Source of the DNA: Trichaptum fuscoviolaceum
Taxonomy: Eukaryota; Basidiomycota; Agaricomycetes; Hymenochaetales; Trichaptaceae
DNA length: 64,000 bases
Direction: 5' to 3'
Assembly (NCBI GenBank): GCA_910574455.1
Contig: CAJSYZ010000001.1
Span: 4,881,424-4,945,423, forward strand
Positions 20,108 through 31,120 of the stretch are shown here, one piece after another. Both the position numbers and the translations under genes were made by a program. How positions within the stretch are numbered: the stretch's first letter is position 1; each line of letters opens with the position of its first letter. The notes beneath the pieces were generated by a model. The model made no database searches. It saw only the letters and a list, made by a program, of their open reading frames with translations, and was not told where the DNA came from.

Positions 20108-21628
20108 ATGCCCAAGGTCACTCTCCCTCAGCTTCCGGTTTCTGCGTTGTTTGGCGTTGTCAAGCCTTCTGGGCCTACCTCAATGGCAGTCATCAACGAA
20201 GTCAAGAGGCTCGTGTCTGCTTCTCGCCTGTTCGTCGACGACAAATCTGCCCGTGCAAACGCTAAAGCGCTGTATACGCCGTCAGGAAAAGGTCTTGGGA
20301 AAGATCAGGGGAAGAGGAAGCGATCAAATAAGACAGGTCGGGGATTTGAAGCAAAGATTGGCCAGGGAGGGACTCTAGACCCATTGGCAGATGGCGTGTT
20401 AGGTGAGCTTCACGTTGTCCTGAGAACTTGGGATGCAGCGTGTTGATCGCGTAGGTCAGTTGTTGCTGTCAATAAAGCGACCAAAAAACTCTCAGAGTTC
20501 CTGGATTGTGTAAAGGTATGTTCTCTGTGGTTTCTTATCGAGCTAAAAAGTCTTATACATCTGCTTTGCGATAGGAATATCGCACGACGTGTTTGCTTGG
20601 TTGTGAAACCGATACGTACGACAGCGAAGGCTCCCAAGTTCGTGCAGCACCATGGAGGCACATCACACGAGAGAAAGTAGAGGAAGCCCTTCATCAATTT
20701 CAAGGGGAGATATTCCAAACACCACCCATGTACGTTTTGCTTTCAGCTCTAATCTCTTCTACACTATTCTGACATTATGATTACATATAGATTCTCCGCA
20801 CTAAAAATGGACGGAAAGCCTCTATATGAATATGCTCGTGCTGGACTACCTCTTCCTCGCCCCATCGAACGGCGCCGAGTCACTGTACACGAGTTAGAAC
20901 TGGTTGACTGGATTCCCGGCACAGATCCGCGGCACAAGTGGCGATTCCCAGAAAAGAAGTTCACAGAAGAGGAGCGACAGAAGTTGGAGAATGCGTTGAA
21001 GGGGGTGGAGATGAAGGAGGGTGAAAGCTTGAAGGATGAGCCCGAAACGCCAGCGATGGATGGCTTACAAGATGAGGACCGTTCAAGCATACCACCTGCG
21101 TTCGTGCTTCGAATGCGTGTCTCCGGAGGAACATACGTACGGAGCATCACTCACGATCTCGGACATGCCCTCGGGTCGGCTGCACACGTCGTTACTCTAT
21201 CTCGATCTCGCCAGGGTCGTTTCTGCCTTGAACTATCAAAATCTAAACCAGAGCACTCCACGCTACCTCCCGCCGAATCACTCGTCCCTTCCACCTCCGA
21301 AATTCATGCCGAGAGTGTGCTCGACCCTCAAGAAACCGGATCCGCGATGGAGGCATCTGACGGGGAAGTGTCAGAGCCCGAGGGAGCTCCGCCGAAGAAG
21401 AAAAGGAAGGCTAAAGGACCTGTTTCAGTGGAAGTTCGAGAGGACAAGAGTCCAGAGAATCCATACGCGTCTCTAGAGCAAAAAGAGGAACGGTTGTGCG
21501 TTCCATGGGAAACCTTTACCCGAGCGCTTGAGGATGGCGGAAAGGAGATGCCTGATGCCGATGGTTGGCGCGAATGGGAACGCGAAGTCATTCTTCGAAT
21601 GGAAGTCGTCGATCAGAAAACCGGGTGA
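20108..21628 (+). CDS. PUS4: tRNA pseudouridine-55 synthase (TruB/PUS4 family)
   Basis: Four exons, 20108-20402, 20460-20515, 20575-20729 and 20791-21628, keep frame and give 447 residues. PUS4 makes pseudouridine-55 in the T-loop of tRNAs in nucleus and mitochondria. Motifs in order are: FGVVKPSGPTSMAVINEVKR (motif I), GGTLDPLADGVLVV with the catalytic Asp near residue 91, KLSEFLDCVKEYRTTCLLG, ETDTYDSEG, PPIFSALKMDGKPLYEYAR, RVSGGTYVRSITHDLG (PUA-side motif), and a C-terminal extension with the basic patch PPKKKRKAKGP that could be a nuclear signal. A fungus-typical insert rich in Lys/Arg precedes the catalytic motif. All key residues are present, so this is the functional copy of the array. 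The second exon's acceptor is the AG at 20458-20459, required for the frame. Confidence 0.95.
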
Positions 21629-21878
21629 TATGTATTAGTATGGTTACCCGTGCTTTAGTTATATTGTACGTTGCGAGTGTGTTCATTTACATTCTATATT
21701 CTGACTTCTCTCTACAGGTTATATAGTGATGCAGATTCTACACATCGATCAATGTGATTATATCTCGAAATTGTCGCACAACACAATACATTGTATGTAC
21801 CACAATAACACTTCTTTTCTAAGGTCTGTAGGTTGTACGTATGACCACGAGCGCAACAAATCTTTGCGCCGAGGAATT
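21629..21878. other. Convergent 3' intergenic spacer
   Basis: 250 bp between the convergent PUS4 and membrane-protein genes. AT-rich, with no gene. Confidence 0.5.
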
Positions 21879-24800
21879 TCAGCTGTCAGAAGATGCGGGG
21901 TTGTCGTCCAAGAATGAGTCTATTGGTTTCATGATATGATCCATGATATCGTCGGGAAGGTTGAAGTGTATATGTGGCATTATGTCGCTAATCGATTCAT
22001 TCGAAGGCACCTTTAATACGCCCTCTTGCGCAAGATGTTGCAAGAACGATTTATACATATCTTTCAAATCTTATGACGAAACAGTCACTTCAAGATCTCA
22101 AGGCTGATAAACGGAAACTTACAGGCTTGGGGGTCAAATTCAAACTTTTCGTCACTCCCCCCTACGGCACTTGGCCCTTCCCCGTTGTTGTCCTGTTCGC
22201 TGAGCTGCTGCTTGATTTTCTCGATAAGCCGTATGCGAAGGTAATTTTGAAACGCCTCTTGCAAGACTAACAAAGAGAATAAATGCTTAGCAAGCTTGCA
22301 GCATAGCGATGAAACGAGGACAGAACTAACATTGCTCAAAAGTCGGTCGATTACGACCCAGAAGCTCATCGATTACGTCGATGTCAGGATAAGGCTGGTT
22401 ACGATGTGGAAGTGGAACAAGCGGCGGGACTGCACAAAAGCTGCAGGTAATTTCCATGTGTCTTGACGCATTGGATGGTGGCCGCGGACAGGCAGCATGA
22501 AGCCTCGTCGTGATGTACGGGAATCCTTCATTTCTTTTAGGGTGTTCACTCACAATATGGTAGCGAAGCGCGTAACGGACGTCTTTCGTGGTGTAGGACT
22601 CATCGTCTTCAGTCAAGACCTGGGGGATTCGGGTGGTCTTGGGTGCCTTCGTCACGGTGGGCCGCCTTTTCGAGAAGCCTAAGACTGGCGATCCACGAGC
22701 CCAGTCCGGAATCCATTCCTTTTTAACTGACTCGTCGGTCTTCATGTCTGCATCAGGATTTCTTTCGGGTGCCTTTCCCTTGTCGTTTGGTGTTGTCTGC
22801 TTTTCCTCAAGCTTGACATGTGCATCACCGTCCTCGGCGACTCCTGCTTCAAGATCCGCTGGCTTTTCTCGATGACGGGGTCGCGTCAATCCAGGTATGG
22901 ATATTTTAGACCTGTTCTTGCGAATATAATTAAACAATCTCTCTTTATAAGCGTATCCTCGTATTCTGTCTTGTTTCAGGATAACGAGGAACCATGACGT
23001 AAGGAAGAGAAGACCGAAGACATGGAGGATGATGCAGGCTGCGCATATACTAGCCACCGATAACGCCTATCAAAACATCCAAATGAGAAATTGAGCTTTT
23101 AACGTACACTATAGACTGGCTTACCTGGCCCGAAGAGTACGCGAACAACGACAATCCAGTGATGAAGCTGAATGCGGCTACGATAAGAAATATCATTGGC
23201 CCCATGCTAAGCCAGACGGCTGCCCATTGCGGCAGCTGATACGCGGGTTCGGCTCTTCAAATATCGAAAAGATGAAAAGATCTATAACCTATGCCATATG
23301 AAAGAATGATGAATGGCACTTACATTGCGGACTTCCGCCATGTCATACCCAAGAGACTATTGATAGCCGATGAGACACTGAAAATTAAAGACAAGAACCA
23401 GAAGAAGTTGACCGCGTTGTCGAGGTTTGTGCCAGTTTGGGCGAATGAGAATTGGAGTGTAGTCGCCGTAATGGCGGAAAAGAATGTCGCAACAGTCGTC
23501 ATGTTAAGGTATTTCAACGTTGCGTTTTCCTCTGCGCCTCGAATCGGTGGTAACACTTCCCCAATTCGAACATGGAAAAACATGAGCAATACGAAGGAGC
23601 ACATTGGATGCGACATACGTACCTTTTTCTGGAATGATTCGCAGCACTTTTGTTGCTTCATTGATACTCCGGGAGATGTCAGGCAAAATATCGTCAAAGA
23701 ACTTCTTACAAACGATATCATCAGTACCCAACTCCTCGTAAGCAGCTATCCCATCAAAATCAGTTTCGATATATTGGAGGTGAGCTGTGCTGCCTCACTG
23801 TTAATGCTTCGACCGGACCACTGTTAATATAATCAGTTAGATGACTTTGATTGATGAATTATTATATAAATACGTACTTCGAGCGTTCGAGAAAGGCTCA
23901 GAAGCTCGTCCAATCTTTCTCCATGAAACTTGTGGAAATTCTTCATAGCGTCATAGAGCTCATTAGAAGTAGTCAAGCGAAGTCGACCCTGTATTTCATT
24001 GAGTAACAAATCAACCTAGAGCCGGATCGTGTTAGTACCCATGACAGCGGGGTAGAGAATGCACTAACCCTTCCCATCTGTGGCATATAGATAGGCGTCG
24101 AGTCTATCTCATGCAGCTGATCGACTAGGCCGACCAAACCTTGGATTTCTTCTTTGACTCTTTGACAAGCTCCGACGACAGATCTGCTTCCTCCGACAGA
24201 ATGAAAAGAATTCGCAACCAAGTTTAGCTAGTAGGAGAAGCTTGTCAGAAATACAGCACCCCGATGATAGTTTTAGTTCCGTACCTCAGCGCCCAATAGT
24301 TCCACTTTTCTGTCAACTAACATGTCAAAGGCAATCCAAGACAGAGAACAAATATACGAACTTCTTGAAGTCAGATATGCGAGCTTGCCTTTGTCCATAG
24401 TACCATTCGTGCGCAATGGATTCAGAGTCCTCAGAACCGTATGTCGCTGAACAACTCCAATTTAGCACCGTTTAGGGAAGTGCCAGAAAGAAGCCTCACT
24501 TGTCACAGAAACATCTCTGCCGCTATCCAGACTAAATCTTGTGAAACTATCTATAAGTGGGAAGAAAACATGTGGTATGAGTGGGATTGAGATGGGAAGG
24601 TTTAGTACCTATCGGCGATTTAGCTCCTTCTTCCTGTGGATTATCCTTCGTTCGAGAGCCGTCAGGTTTAATATCCTGACCAGGTGCCTTATCCAAGACG
24701 CTGAGGAGCTGCTTTAAGAGTGCGATGTCACCCTGACTCAAGCTATCCGTGTGTCCTGCGGAGAGAAGTTGTGAGTAGACGAGGTAGAGATTTCCCACTG

Positions 24801-25035
24801 AAGCTCGCCTTGCATGATGAGAAGAGTTCCAAAGAGTTTGTCTAGATGAAAGAGTATGGATGTGCAGTAAAACTCTGTGGTTTGAGAAAGGACGAGACGG
24901 GGTTCTGGTTGTCGCCTTCTTACACAGTCTTCCACAAGGGCATGCGTACACTGCATGCATACTACCCAGCGCTATGGCCTAAGGCGATACACGATGATAT
25001 TCTTCGCTGTCAAGCGTGGCAGATTCTAGCCACAT
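21879..25035 (-). CDS. Multi-pass membrane protein of an Agaricomycete family
   Basis: A multi-exon gene on the minus strand, probably starting at 25035 (MWLESATLDSEEYHR) and ending at 21881-21879. Coding segments in order: ALVEDCVRRR and LSQTTEFYCTSIL (24950-24780); LYLVYSQLLSAGHTDSLSQ (to 24610); several short exons to 23720; then YLNMTTVATFFSAITATTLQ and NAVNFFWFLSLIFSVSSAIN near 23540-23340 (two hydrophobic segments); GPMIFLIVAAFSFITGLSLF near 23200; and ACIILHVFGLLFLTSWFLVI near 23030 (two more). A cytosolic, charged Lys/Glu-rich tail follows. The TM block with the N-T-x(2)-T-x-FFSA and NFFW words recurs in many uncharacterised Agaricomycete proteins, of no known function. No defects were noted. 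N-terminal exon borders are approximate. Confidence 0.7.
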
Positions 25036-25576
25036 AGTCGGCAGTGAGTAGCGAGTGCGAGTGGCCGCCCCGAGAAGACCGTTTGCATACCCTTGATCAG
25101 AAGTCCTGATTTGTCTTCACGATAAAAACCATAATTGACTGGGTTTGGGGATAGCAACTTTTCATACGTCGCAGAACTTGTCAGTTGCACAAAAGGTAGT
25201 GATGGGAGTGATATTCAAGGTTTAAGTCTAAGTAAGGCTCTCGCATCACTGGCAAGAGTGTGGGAAACGTTTAAATTGTCTTCAAGATATTGCGACTGGA
25301 TTAATGCACTTCAGTGTTCAATATCTATCAAAATCATCATCTTAGCCTTGTTTTTATTGGAAACAACTTGAAACGACTCATAGCTGAGTTATATCTATGT
25401 AGAAAGATACGGCAAAGAAAATCTTATATTGATTAATGCGGTTTGCCTTCGTGATACCTTACCTCTAGGCCCCTTATTTTCCGGTTCCTTCTTCCACACC
25501 ATTCACCGCCAGTACACTTATGCGTGTTGACAAATTCCACATCAGCCATACGGAATATCTCGTTCTTGCGTAAATT
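25036..25576. other. Spacer before repeat unit A, no gene recognised
   Basis: Contains only short frames without motifs. It is the 5' flank of the membrane-protein gene and the outer flank of unit A. Confidence 0.4.
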
Positions 25577-25724
25577 CCCGCTACACCCTAGCGGGTTCTA
25601 ATAGCGTACTGACTTGCACCTTTCAAAAGCAAAACCTTATTTATCATGTGATTTAAGGTCTGGACCGGTCTTCGGGGAATATAAAGATCCGGTGAGTCAA
25701 CTTGACGCATCGGAACCGAATACT

Positions 25725-27180
25725 AGTAATGTCTCGGATGTCCCCGAGAATCGTCTTCCTCACTATGACCTCCTCTTCGTCGCCCTTGCTTTCTGCCTCG
25801 TCCCCGACTACCACAAACAAGCAGAACAAAATATACTTTCCCTATCCTTGCTCTCATTTTCAATGTCTCCCATGACCATTCGGTGTGACTTGCAGCCTGA
25901 AGAACATGATGAAACAGCGATGGGAGGATGAAGACTCGCCTTTGGCTGAGACAGAGAAAGCACAACTGAAGGGTAAGCTGGTCCCTGCAATGATCGCACT
26001 TTCGAGGTTCAATATACAAGACATTACAAGCACAGGTTGCAGAGGCTGTGTCCATTGTCGCAAACTATGGTTTCACCGAGCAGTGGCTAGATCTCATCGA
26101 TCAGCCCGTTTCTTCACTCTTGCCCGACGCTGCAAATTATCCGACAATCGTCTCTGTTCTCAAAACTGCTCACTCGATCTTCGCGCCATGGCGTCCTGCA
26201 CTACGCTCGGATTCGCTCTATACGATGATCAACTTCGTTTTGAGCCGCTTCTCGGGCACTTTCTTCCAAATCTTCGAACTCACCGCCACCAATCTGCTGA
26301 ATGGAACGGGAGCTGAAGCGATGGCGGAGGCTCAGCAAAGTGCTGAAGAAGTACCCAAACAATGAGCTGGCGAAGGTACGGGCTATCTATGATATGATGA
26401 TGGTTGGTCTTATGTGTTTTGTAGGCCCTGAAAGCGCTGGCGACGGTGCACATGAATATTCTCTTGTCTTCGAATACCGTACCGGCATCTGTCACAGCGC
26501 TGTGGAGACTTCTTGATGGAGGTCAGAGATCTGCAATGGTGTATGACGGACTGGTCTGCCAGTGACTACGCTTCCTCAACACGGACATCCGGTCAGGAAA
26601 CTATAAGGCGACGTTTGCGGAGAGGGAGACGATTAAGGTTGTGATCAAAGGCGTAGTCTTACCCAGTGTCACATTACGAGGTGCGCAAGCTTTTTCTTTC
26701 TTAACGCTCATCTTTACTGATACTGTTTTGACCCGCAGAGTACGAAGTGGAGCAATATGAGGACGATCCTCTGGAGTATGTCCGAGTCGACCTTTCTTTT
26801 GCGGCATTTGGTCCATTGGCGGATTGGCTGCGGAGGGAACCACACGGCGACAAGCTGCGGCATGTCCTCCGTACACTCGTTGCCTCAGGTTTCGAGGCTG
26901 AGACGACCGAAGTTGTCTTGATGTTGATTGGGAACGGACTGGAGGAGTACAACAGGAAGAAGGGAGAAGAGAGTTGGAAGAGGAAGGATGAGAGTGTGTG
27001 CCTGCTCACGGCGGTGACAACGGTTGGCGCAACTGCTCAGGTGAGTGATGCAGCTCTTTCGGCAGGAACAGATACTAATTTTGGAGATCTATAGCAAGGT
27101 GTTACAAGCATGAATCCTCTTGTGGACGTCGTGTAGTTCTCGCGACATGTATACAAGAACCTACAGGCCGGTGAAAATTC
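25725..27180 (+). pseudogene. Decayed N-terminal fragment of exportin-2 (CSE1/CAS), copy A
   Basis: CSE1 re-exports importin-alpha from the nucleus. Recognisable segments occur in order but in shifting frames: DYHKQAEQNILSLS (expected first HEAT repeat, 25800), KNMMKQRWEDEDSPLAETE (25905), QVAEAVSIVANYGFTEQWLD (26035), YPTIVSVLKTAHSIFAPWRP (26140), SGTFFQIFELTA (26255), NYKATFAERETIKVVIKGVV (26600), YEDDPLEYVRVDL (26755), ASGFEAETTEVVLMLIGNGL (26880), and HVYKNLQAGENSH (27145). About the first 400 of roughly 960 residues are represented. Frameshifts, an in-frame stop and a missing stretch near 26370-26420 rule out function. It keeps introns, so it was copied as DNA. It ends by direct fusion to an AsnRS fragment. 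Confidence 0.85.
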
Positions 27181-27895
27181 ACATTTGTTCACATCTTCTA
27201 CCAGATCTGCAACACTGTAGACAAGCTACTCGCCGAACGAGAAGCAGCCGCACTCATCAAGCAATTGAACCCTTCTTTCCAAGCTCCGTCACGGCCATTC
27301 ATGCGACTAGCATATGTGGATGCTATTAGTTTGCTTAACGACCATGGTATCCAGCATGAAGAAGAGGATGCTGAGGGCAACGTCATCAAAGACGACAAAG
27401 GCAATCCCAAGATGGTCGATCACGTCGTTAGCGAAGATATTGCTGAAGCCGCTGAGCGGCGCTTCCCTGCGGAACTGAAGGCCTTCTACATGAAAAAGAT
27501 GCCATACTCTGGAGAACAAGGTGGAAAGGTGTTCACCGAGAGTTGTGATCTTCTCATGCCTGGGGTGGGAGAGATTGTTGGTGCGTCTTGATACTTTTTT
27601 ATGGTCGTCGCGAAAACATGAGAATGGACCTCTCTTGAAGGTGGATCCATGAGGATTGCGGACACTGAAGAGCTGCTGGCTGGCTACAAAGCGTGAAGGG
27701 ATCGACCCAGAGCCATATTACTGGTACATGGACCAGTGAAAGTACGGTACGTGCGAACACGGTGGGTATGGGTTAGGCGTTGAGGTATGATTGATCCGAA
27801 ACTTGTCATATTTCTTTGTCCAATAACACACGACCATTTCATTAGCGTTATCTCGCTTGGTTGGCGGATAGGTATACTGTTCGGTAAGTAGTCAC
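27180..27895 (+). pseudogene. C-terminal fragment of asparaginyl-tRNA synthetase
   Basis: One frame reads ICNTVDKLLAEREAAALIKQ and then FMRLAYVDAISLLNDHGI, SEDIAEAAERRFPAELKAFY, MKK, and ESCDLLMPGVGEIVG up to a GT splice donor. The next exon reads SMRIADTEELLAGYKREGID and PEPYYWYMDQ, followed by a stop, then YGTCEHGGYGLGVE and, after a further disrupted stretch, RYLAWLADRYTV (27895). These are class II aminoacyl-tRNA synthetase motif 2/3 neighbourhoods in cytosolic AsnRS order. The N-terminal half is absent and the end is broken by a stop and a frameshift. It follows the CSE1 fragment without a gap, giving a two-gene chimera inside unit A. Confidence 0.88.
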
Positions 27896-28373
27896 CCATA
27901 GTTTCATTTTCATTCATTTTGTGAAGACTTCGGTTCAGGGAATGTTGCTTATACCCGAGGTATGTTAAACATGACTATTTTAATTGTACTGGACTGAAAT
28001 CAATCGACAGATGGCCAGGCCGTGCGACACCTTAGAATCTGTTGTAACCCATTTGAAGTTACAGCTTCGTTGTATTTGCTTGGTGTTCAACTTAAATGTA
28101 CTCACCAATATAGATATGTCCGTATTTGTTTTGAAGACAAAGCGAAAGGATGGTTCGAACTTCGAACAATCCTGATCATTGTCCTATGATAGCTAAACTG
28201 GATGAACCAACGCATGAAAGATTGTTATCGAAGAAGAGTTGTCCTGTGAGAAAACAATGACCGAGATGACCGCAATCGCAGGATTTCCGGAAATACAAGA
28301 AGAATAGGGGATATCAGCGTCGCGGAGCAACTGTAGAATGCCTTTCTCAATCTAATGAAATAAAACAAACCTG
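27896..28373. other. Distal part of unit A, no gene recognised
   Basis: Sequence between the AsnRS fragment and the hairpin terminus at 28374-28402. Only short frames are present. Confidence 0.4.
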
Positions 28374-28418
28374 GGTAGCGGGCTCTGCTGTGCACCCACA
28401 GCGTTCGCAATTATTTCT

Positions 28419-28425
28419 TTCGTCT
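28419..28425. repeat. KDZ-2 target-site duplication, left copy
   Basis: TTCGTCT directly before the left end of KDZ-2, repeated at 62642-62648 directly after the right end. It is 7 bp long, the same length as for KDZ-1. Confidence 0.7.
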
Positions 28426-28491
28426 CGATCACCACATACCATACGATGCAACGGATGTTGTCAGGACGGCACATCGGATAGTTACCATATA
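28426..28491. repeat. KDZ-2 left terminal inverted repeat
   Basis: Pairs with 62576-62641 over about 66 bp. The first few bases differ between the ends, as in KDZ-1. Confidence 0.85.
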
Positions 28492-28534
28492 TAGATACAT
28501 ATCGGATAATTTACCATATAAAGCCTGAGATATG

Positions 28535-28850
28535 TACATCAGGGAAACTACTTTTTGCTTAAGGCGACTGACGCGTCCTGACGCTGCCTTAAATGGACTG
28601 AAGGGTTGCTATGCCTGTCTGAAATCTACTGATATGTTGCTATGCCTGTCTGAAATCAACTGATGGCCTGAACACACTGAAATAAGCCAATTTTCAGGAC
28701 ACACTCAGTACGTCAGTACATCAGGAGGTCAGTCAAGCATAAGTAAAGACTAAGTACAAGCATGTACAATTCAAATGTCATAGTAAGTACAAATCAGTAC
28801 ACCAGTAATTCAGTACGCCAGTATTGTAGGCTGCGCGCTGCTTTCCTCTC
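28535..28850. repeat. Left terminal/subterminal region of the Plavaka-type element
   Basis: Begins TACATCAGGGAAACTACTTT. It includes a 28-bp tandem duplication (TTGCTATGCCTGTCTGAAAT at 28605 and 28634) and many short CAGTA/CAGT words to 28830. It is the mirror of 53460-53874. Confidence 0.65.
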
Positions 28851-29780
28851 GCCTTCGCTGATAAGGATGTTCATGCTTTTCGTTGTTGGCTGAGCGACTC
28901 AAGCACATTTGCCTTGTGCGCTTCGAGAATTGTCCGACTTCCGCCCAAGTGGCATATTCTTCCTGACGCCTGAAACAATTGTCAAACATAAATTCCAGAG
29001 TTCTTACTACGGGTTTTCGGAGGACTCGGACATACTATTTTCAATCTGTTCCGAAAGCAATTTCTCTCTTGTCCGATTGCGCACGTTCTGATCATTTTCC
29101 CTCAAGGTCCATGTTCTTGAATTACCCTCCACCTTGAATGGTCCGCCGTAGCCGCTCGTGTCAATTCTCGTCACCGCAACCTATCGATCTAGCTCTGCTT
29201 CTACATCCTTGAGAAGCAGATTGCCTCCGGTGGGAAGTGGGGGTAGATCTCGGTCTGGAAGTTGTTTGTTCAATAGGGGTTTTGGTCTGACGCCAGAACG
29301 ATCGGTATATATCGCAAGTGTTCATACTCCTGGTTTGTTCCTTCTGGATCATCCGAAAAGTGTTTGAGTAAGGCTTTATACTGTAGCTCGAATGCACTTT
29401 AACAAGATGACTTACGGCCGTCAGCGAATCAACAAGTATCCCATCGATATGTAGGCAACACTCATTATCTGCAACTTCGCTCACGTCGTAAGGCTTCAGA
29501 ATAAGCTCTGTGATACGCATCACTACACCTGTTCGGTCGTCCAGCGTATTGGCAAGCCGGATTTTCTGCTTCACGAATGCCTGGATCATCGAAAGTACGT
29601 TCTCGGTGGACAACTGGCTGATTTAGGAGGTGGTCGTGAACTTCCCTTGCCCAGCTCGCTCTCAACTCACATCGTCTTATTCATCAGCGACACAACTCAC
29701 TTCGATACTGATTGACCAAGGACAGCACCACCGTAGTCCTAGATTTAAGAAAGTAAGACCACTACAGGCCGGAACAAATG
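28851..29780. other. Unrecognised gene-fragment region
   Basis: A minus-strand open frame (29161-29613) has a plausible protein-like stretch (RTGVVMRITELILKPYDVSE and CCLHIDGILVDSLTAV), with a splice donor after it, but I do not recognise the family. Neighbouring frames are short. It is probably another captured fragment. Confidence 0.35.
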
Positions 29781-31120
29781 ACTATTCGAGAAGAGCTCAC
29801 TCGAGTGGTTGATCCATCCCCTCGCACGAACGTACCACAGATCAAGTTCACTGTACCTTTCGTAATACCGATACCGTATCCGTGAGACAGAACTCTACCT
29901 TCACCATCGAGTCCTTGATGCCAACCAGACGGCACGACAGCGCAGCATGTCCGTTCCACACGACCTTGCTCGAGGTGAACTTGATAGCGTTGCCGACAAT
30001 GTTCGTAATGACCTGGCGCAGATGCAGCGAGTCACCGATGAGCTGATCAGGAATGTCTGGGTAAACATCATATGTGAGGTCGAGGTTGTTTTGTGATGGT
30101 CGTACAACGAGAGTCTTGAGGTTACCGAAAACCGTGTGTCTCAGTGAATACCAAACTTGCTCTATCGTCATCCTGCCTGCTTCGAACGTAGTAATTAATC
30201 GAAATATTAGCAACTGAATTCGGAAGCATCGGCGGCGGATTAGCTTACTCTTCGAGATATCCAAAATATCGACATTAATCAATAGCAGACTCCGAGCCAA
30301 ACTATGCACCAGCAGAAGACTCTCGCGCTGACTCTTATTCAAATTGCTATCCAGCGTAAACTCTTTCATGCCAATGATACCGTTCATAGGGGTCGAATCT
30401 CATGAGACGTGTTCGCCAAGAACTCCAACTTGGAGCGACTGGCAAGTTCGGCAGCTTCACGAGCGGCGGCGTTCTTCTAAATCGACTCGCGCAAGTAGTG
30501 CACAATTTAATTGATTTGATGAGTCTCAAAGGATTCCATCTCGCCTGAGCCTTTGACGGTGATGAAACACGTGAAGTCGCCGTTTATACTAGTAGCTGCA
30601 GTACTGATCTGCGCGAAACCACGCACTTCGGTCGTCAAGTTTCCGGCCATGGTGTCAACAGCCATTCTATTCGGAGTGCGTTCAGTAAAAACCACACTAC
30701 ACAATTCAGCGGAATGCTAGTGAAATAAACATATGTGATTTTTTGCTGTGACATGAACATTCTCGATTTCAGCTTGAACACCGAGTTTTTTCGTTCTGAC
30801 TTCCCGCGCGACTTTGGTCACCCCCGCAGTGAAGAGAGCCAACTGGTCAACCATGCCATTGATGGCCAAGTCCAGAATATCACCCTGAACAGACACGCCC
30901 ACGATCTCCTGCGTCAAGTCGCCACGAGCGACGGTCGTAGTCGCGACAACAATGGTACGCACTTGAAAGTTCACCTGCGTCAAAGAAAAGTGAGACAATT
31001 CTCTCCAAGACAAAAGCGCAGCATAGGTTGACCGCCCATTTGCTGTACTAGTAGTCACAGTCTCGAGCTCCATCGCCCCGCGAAGTTGTCCAGATCAATA
31101 ATTGTCTAACACATTTAGCT
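29781..31120 (-). pseudogene. Decayed group III hybrid histidine kinase (NIK1-type), copy 1
   Basis: Fungal group III histidine kinases are soluble osmosensors with tandem HAMP repeats that feed the HOG pathway. Here HAMP-like words occur ([29 protein letters not shown]; 31000-30750). The histidine-box region reads only as MNGIIGMKEFTLDSNLN with broken flanks (30390). The HATPase region has LIGDSLHLRQVITNIVGNAI then KFTSSKV (30040-29960), and a D-box remnant GYGIGITKGTVNLI with FVRGDGSTTR (29860-29790). Receiver domains are absent. Frameshifts are numerous. Introns persist, so the copy is DNA-derived. It corresponds to the part of copy 2 at 59114-60310. Confidence 0.85.

Larger units (their letters stand above)
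25577..28402 (-). mobile_element. Hairpin-ended repeat unit A carrying CSE1 and AsnRS fragments
   Basis: Read on the minus strand, one end has the hairpin GCTGTG-GGTG-CACAGC then AGAGCCCGCTACC (28402-28374). The other end has the hairpin CCCGCTA-loop-TAGCGGG (25595-25577). Both ends recur in the units at 53949-59113 in the same relative order. The last 80 bp before the second hairpin (cACATGATAAATAAGGTTTTG ... CAGTACGC.TTAGAACCCGC) match the same position in unit D (54440-54526). It carries gene fragments but no recognised transposase, so it looks non-autonomous. The class is unknown; a 3' hairpin and host gene capture recall Helitrons, but the usual CTRR end was not found. Confidence 0.65.
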
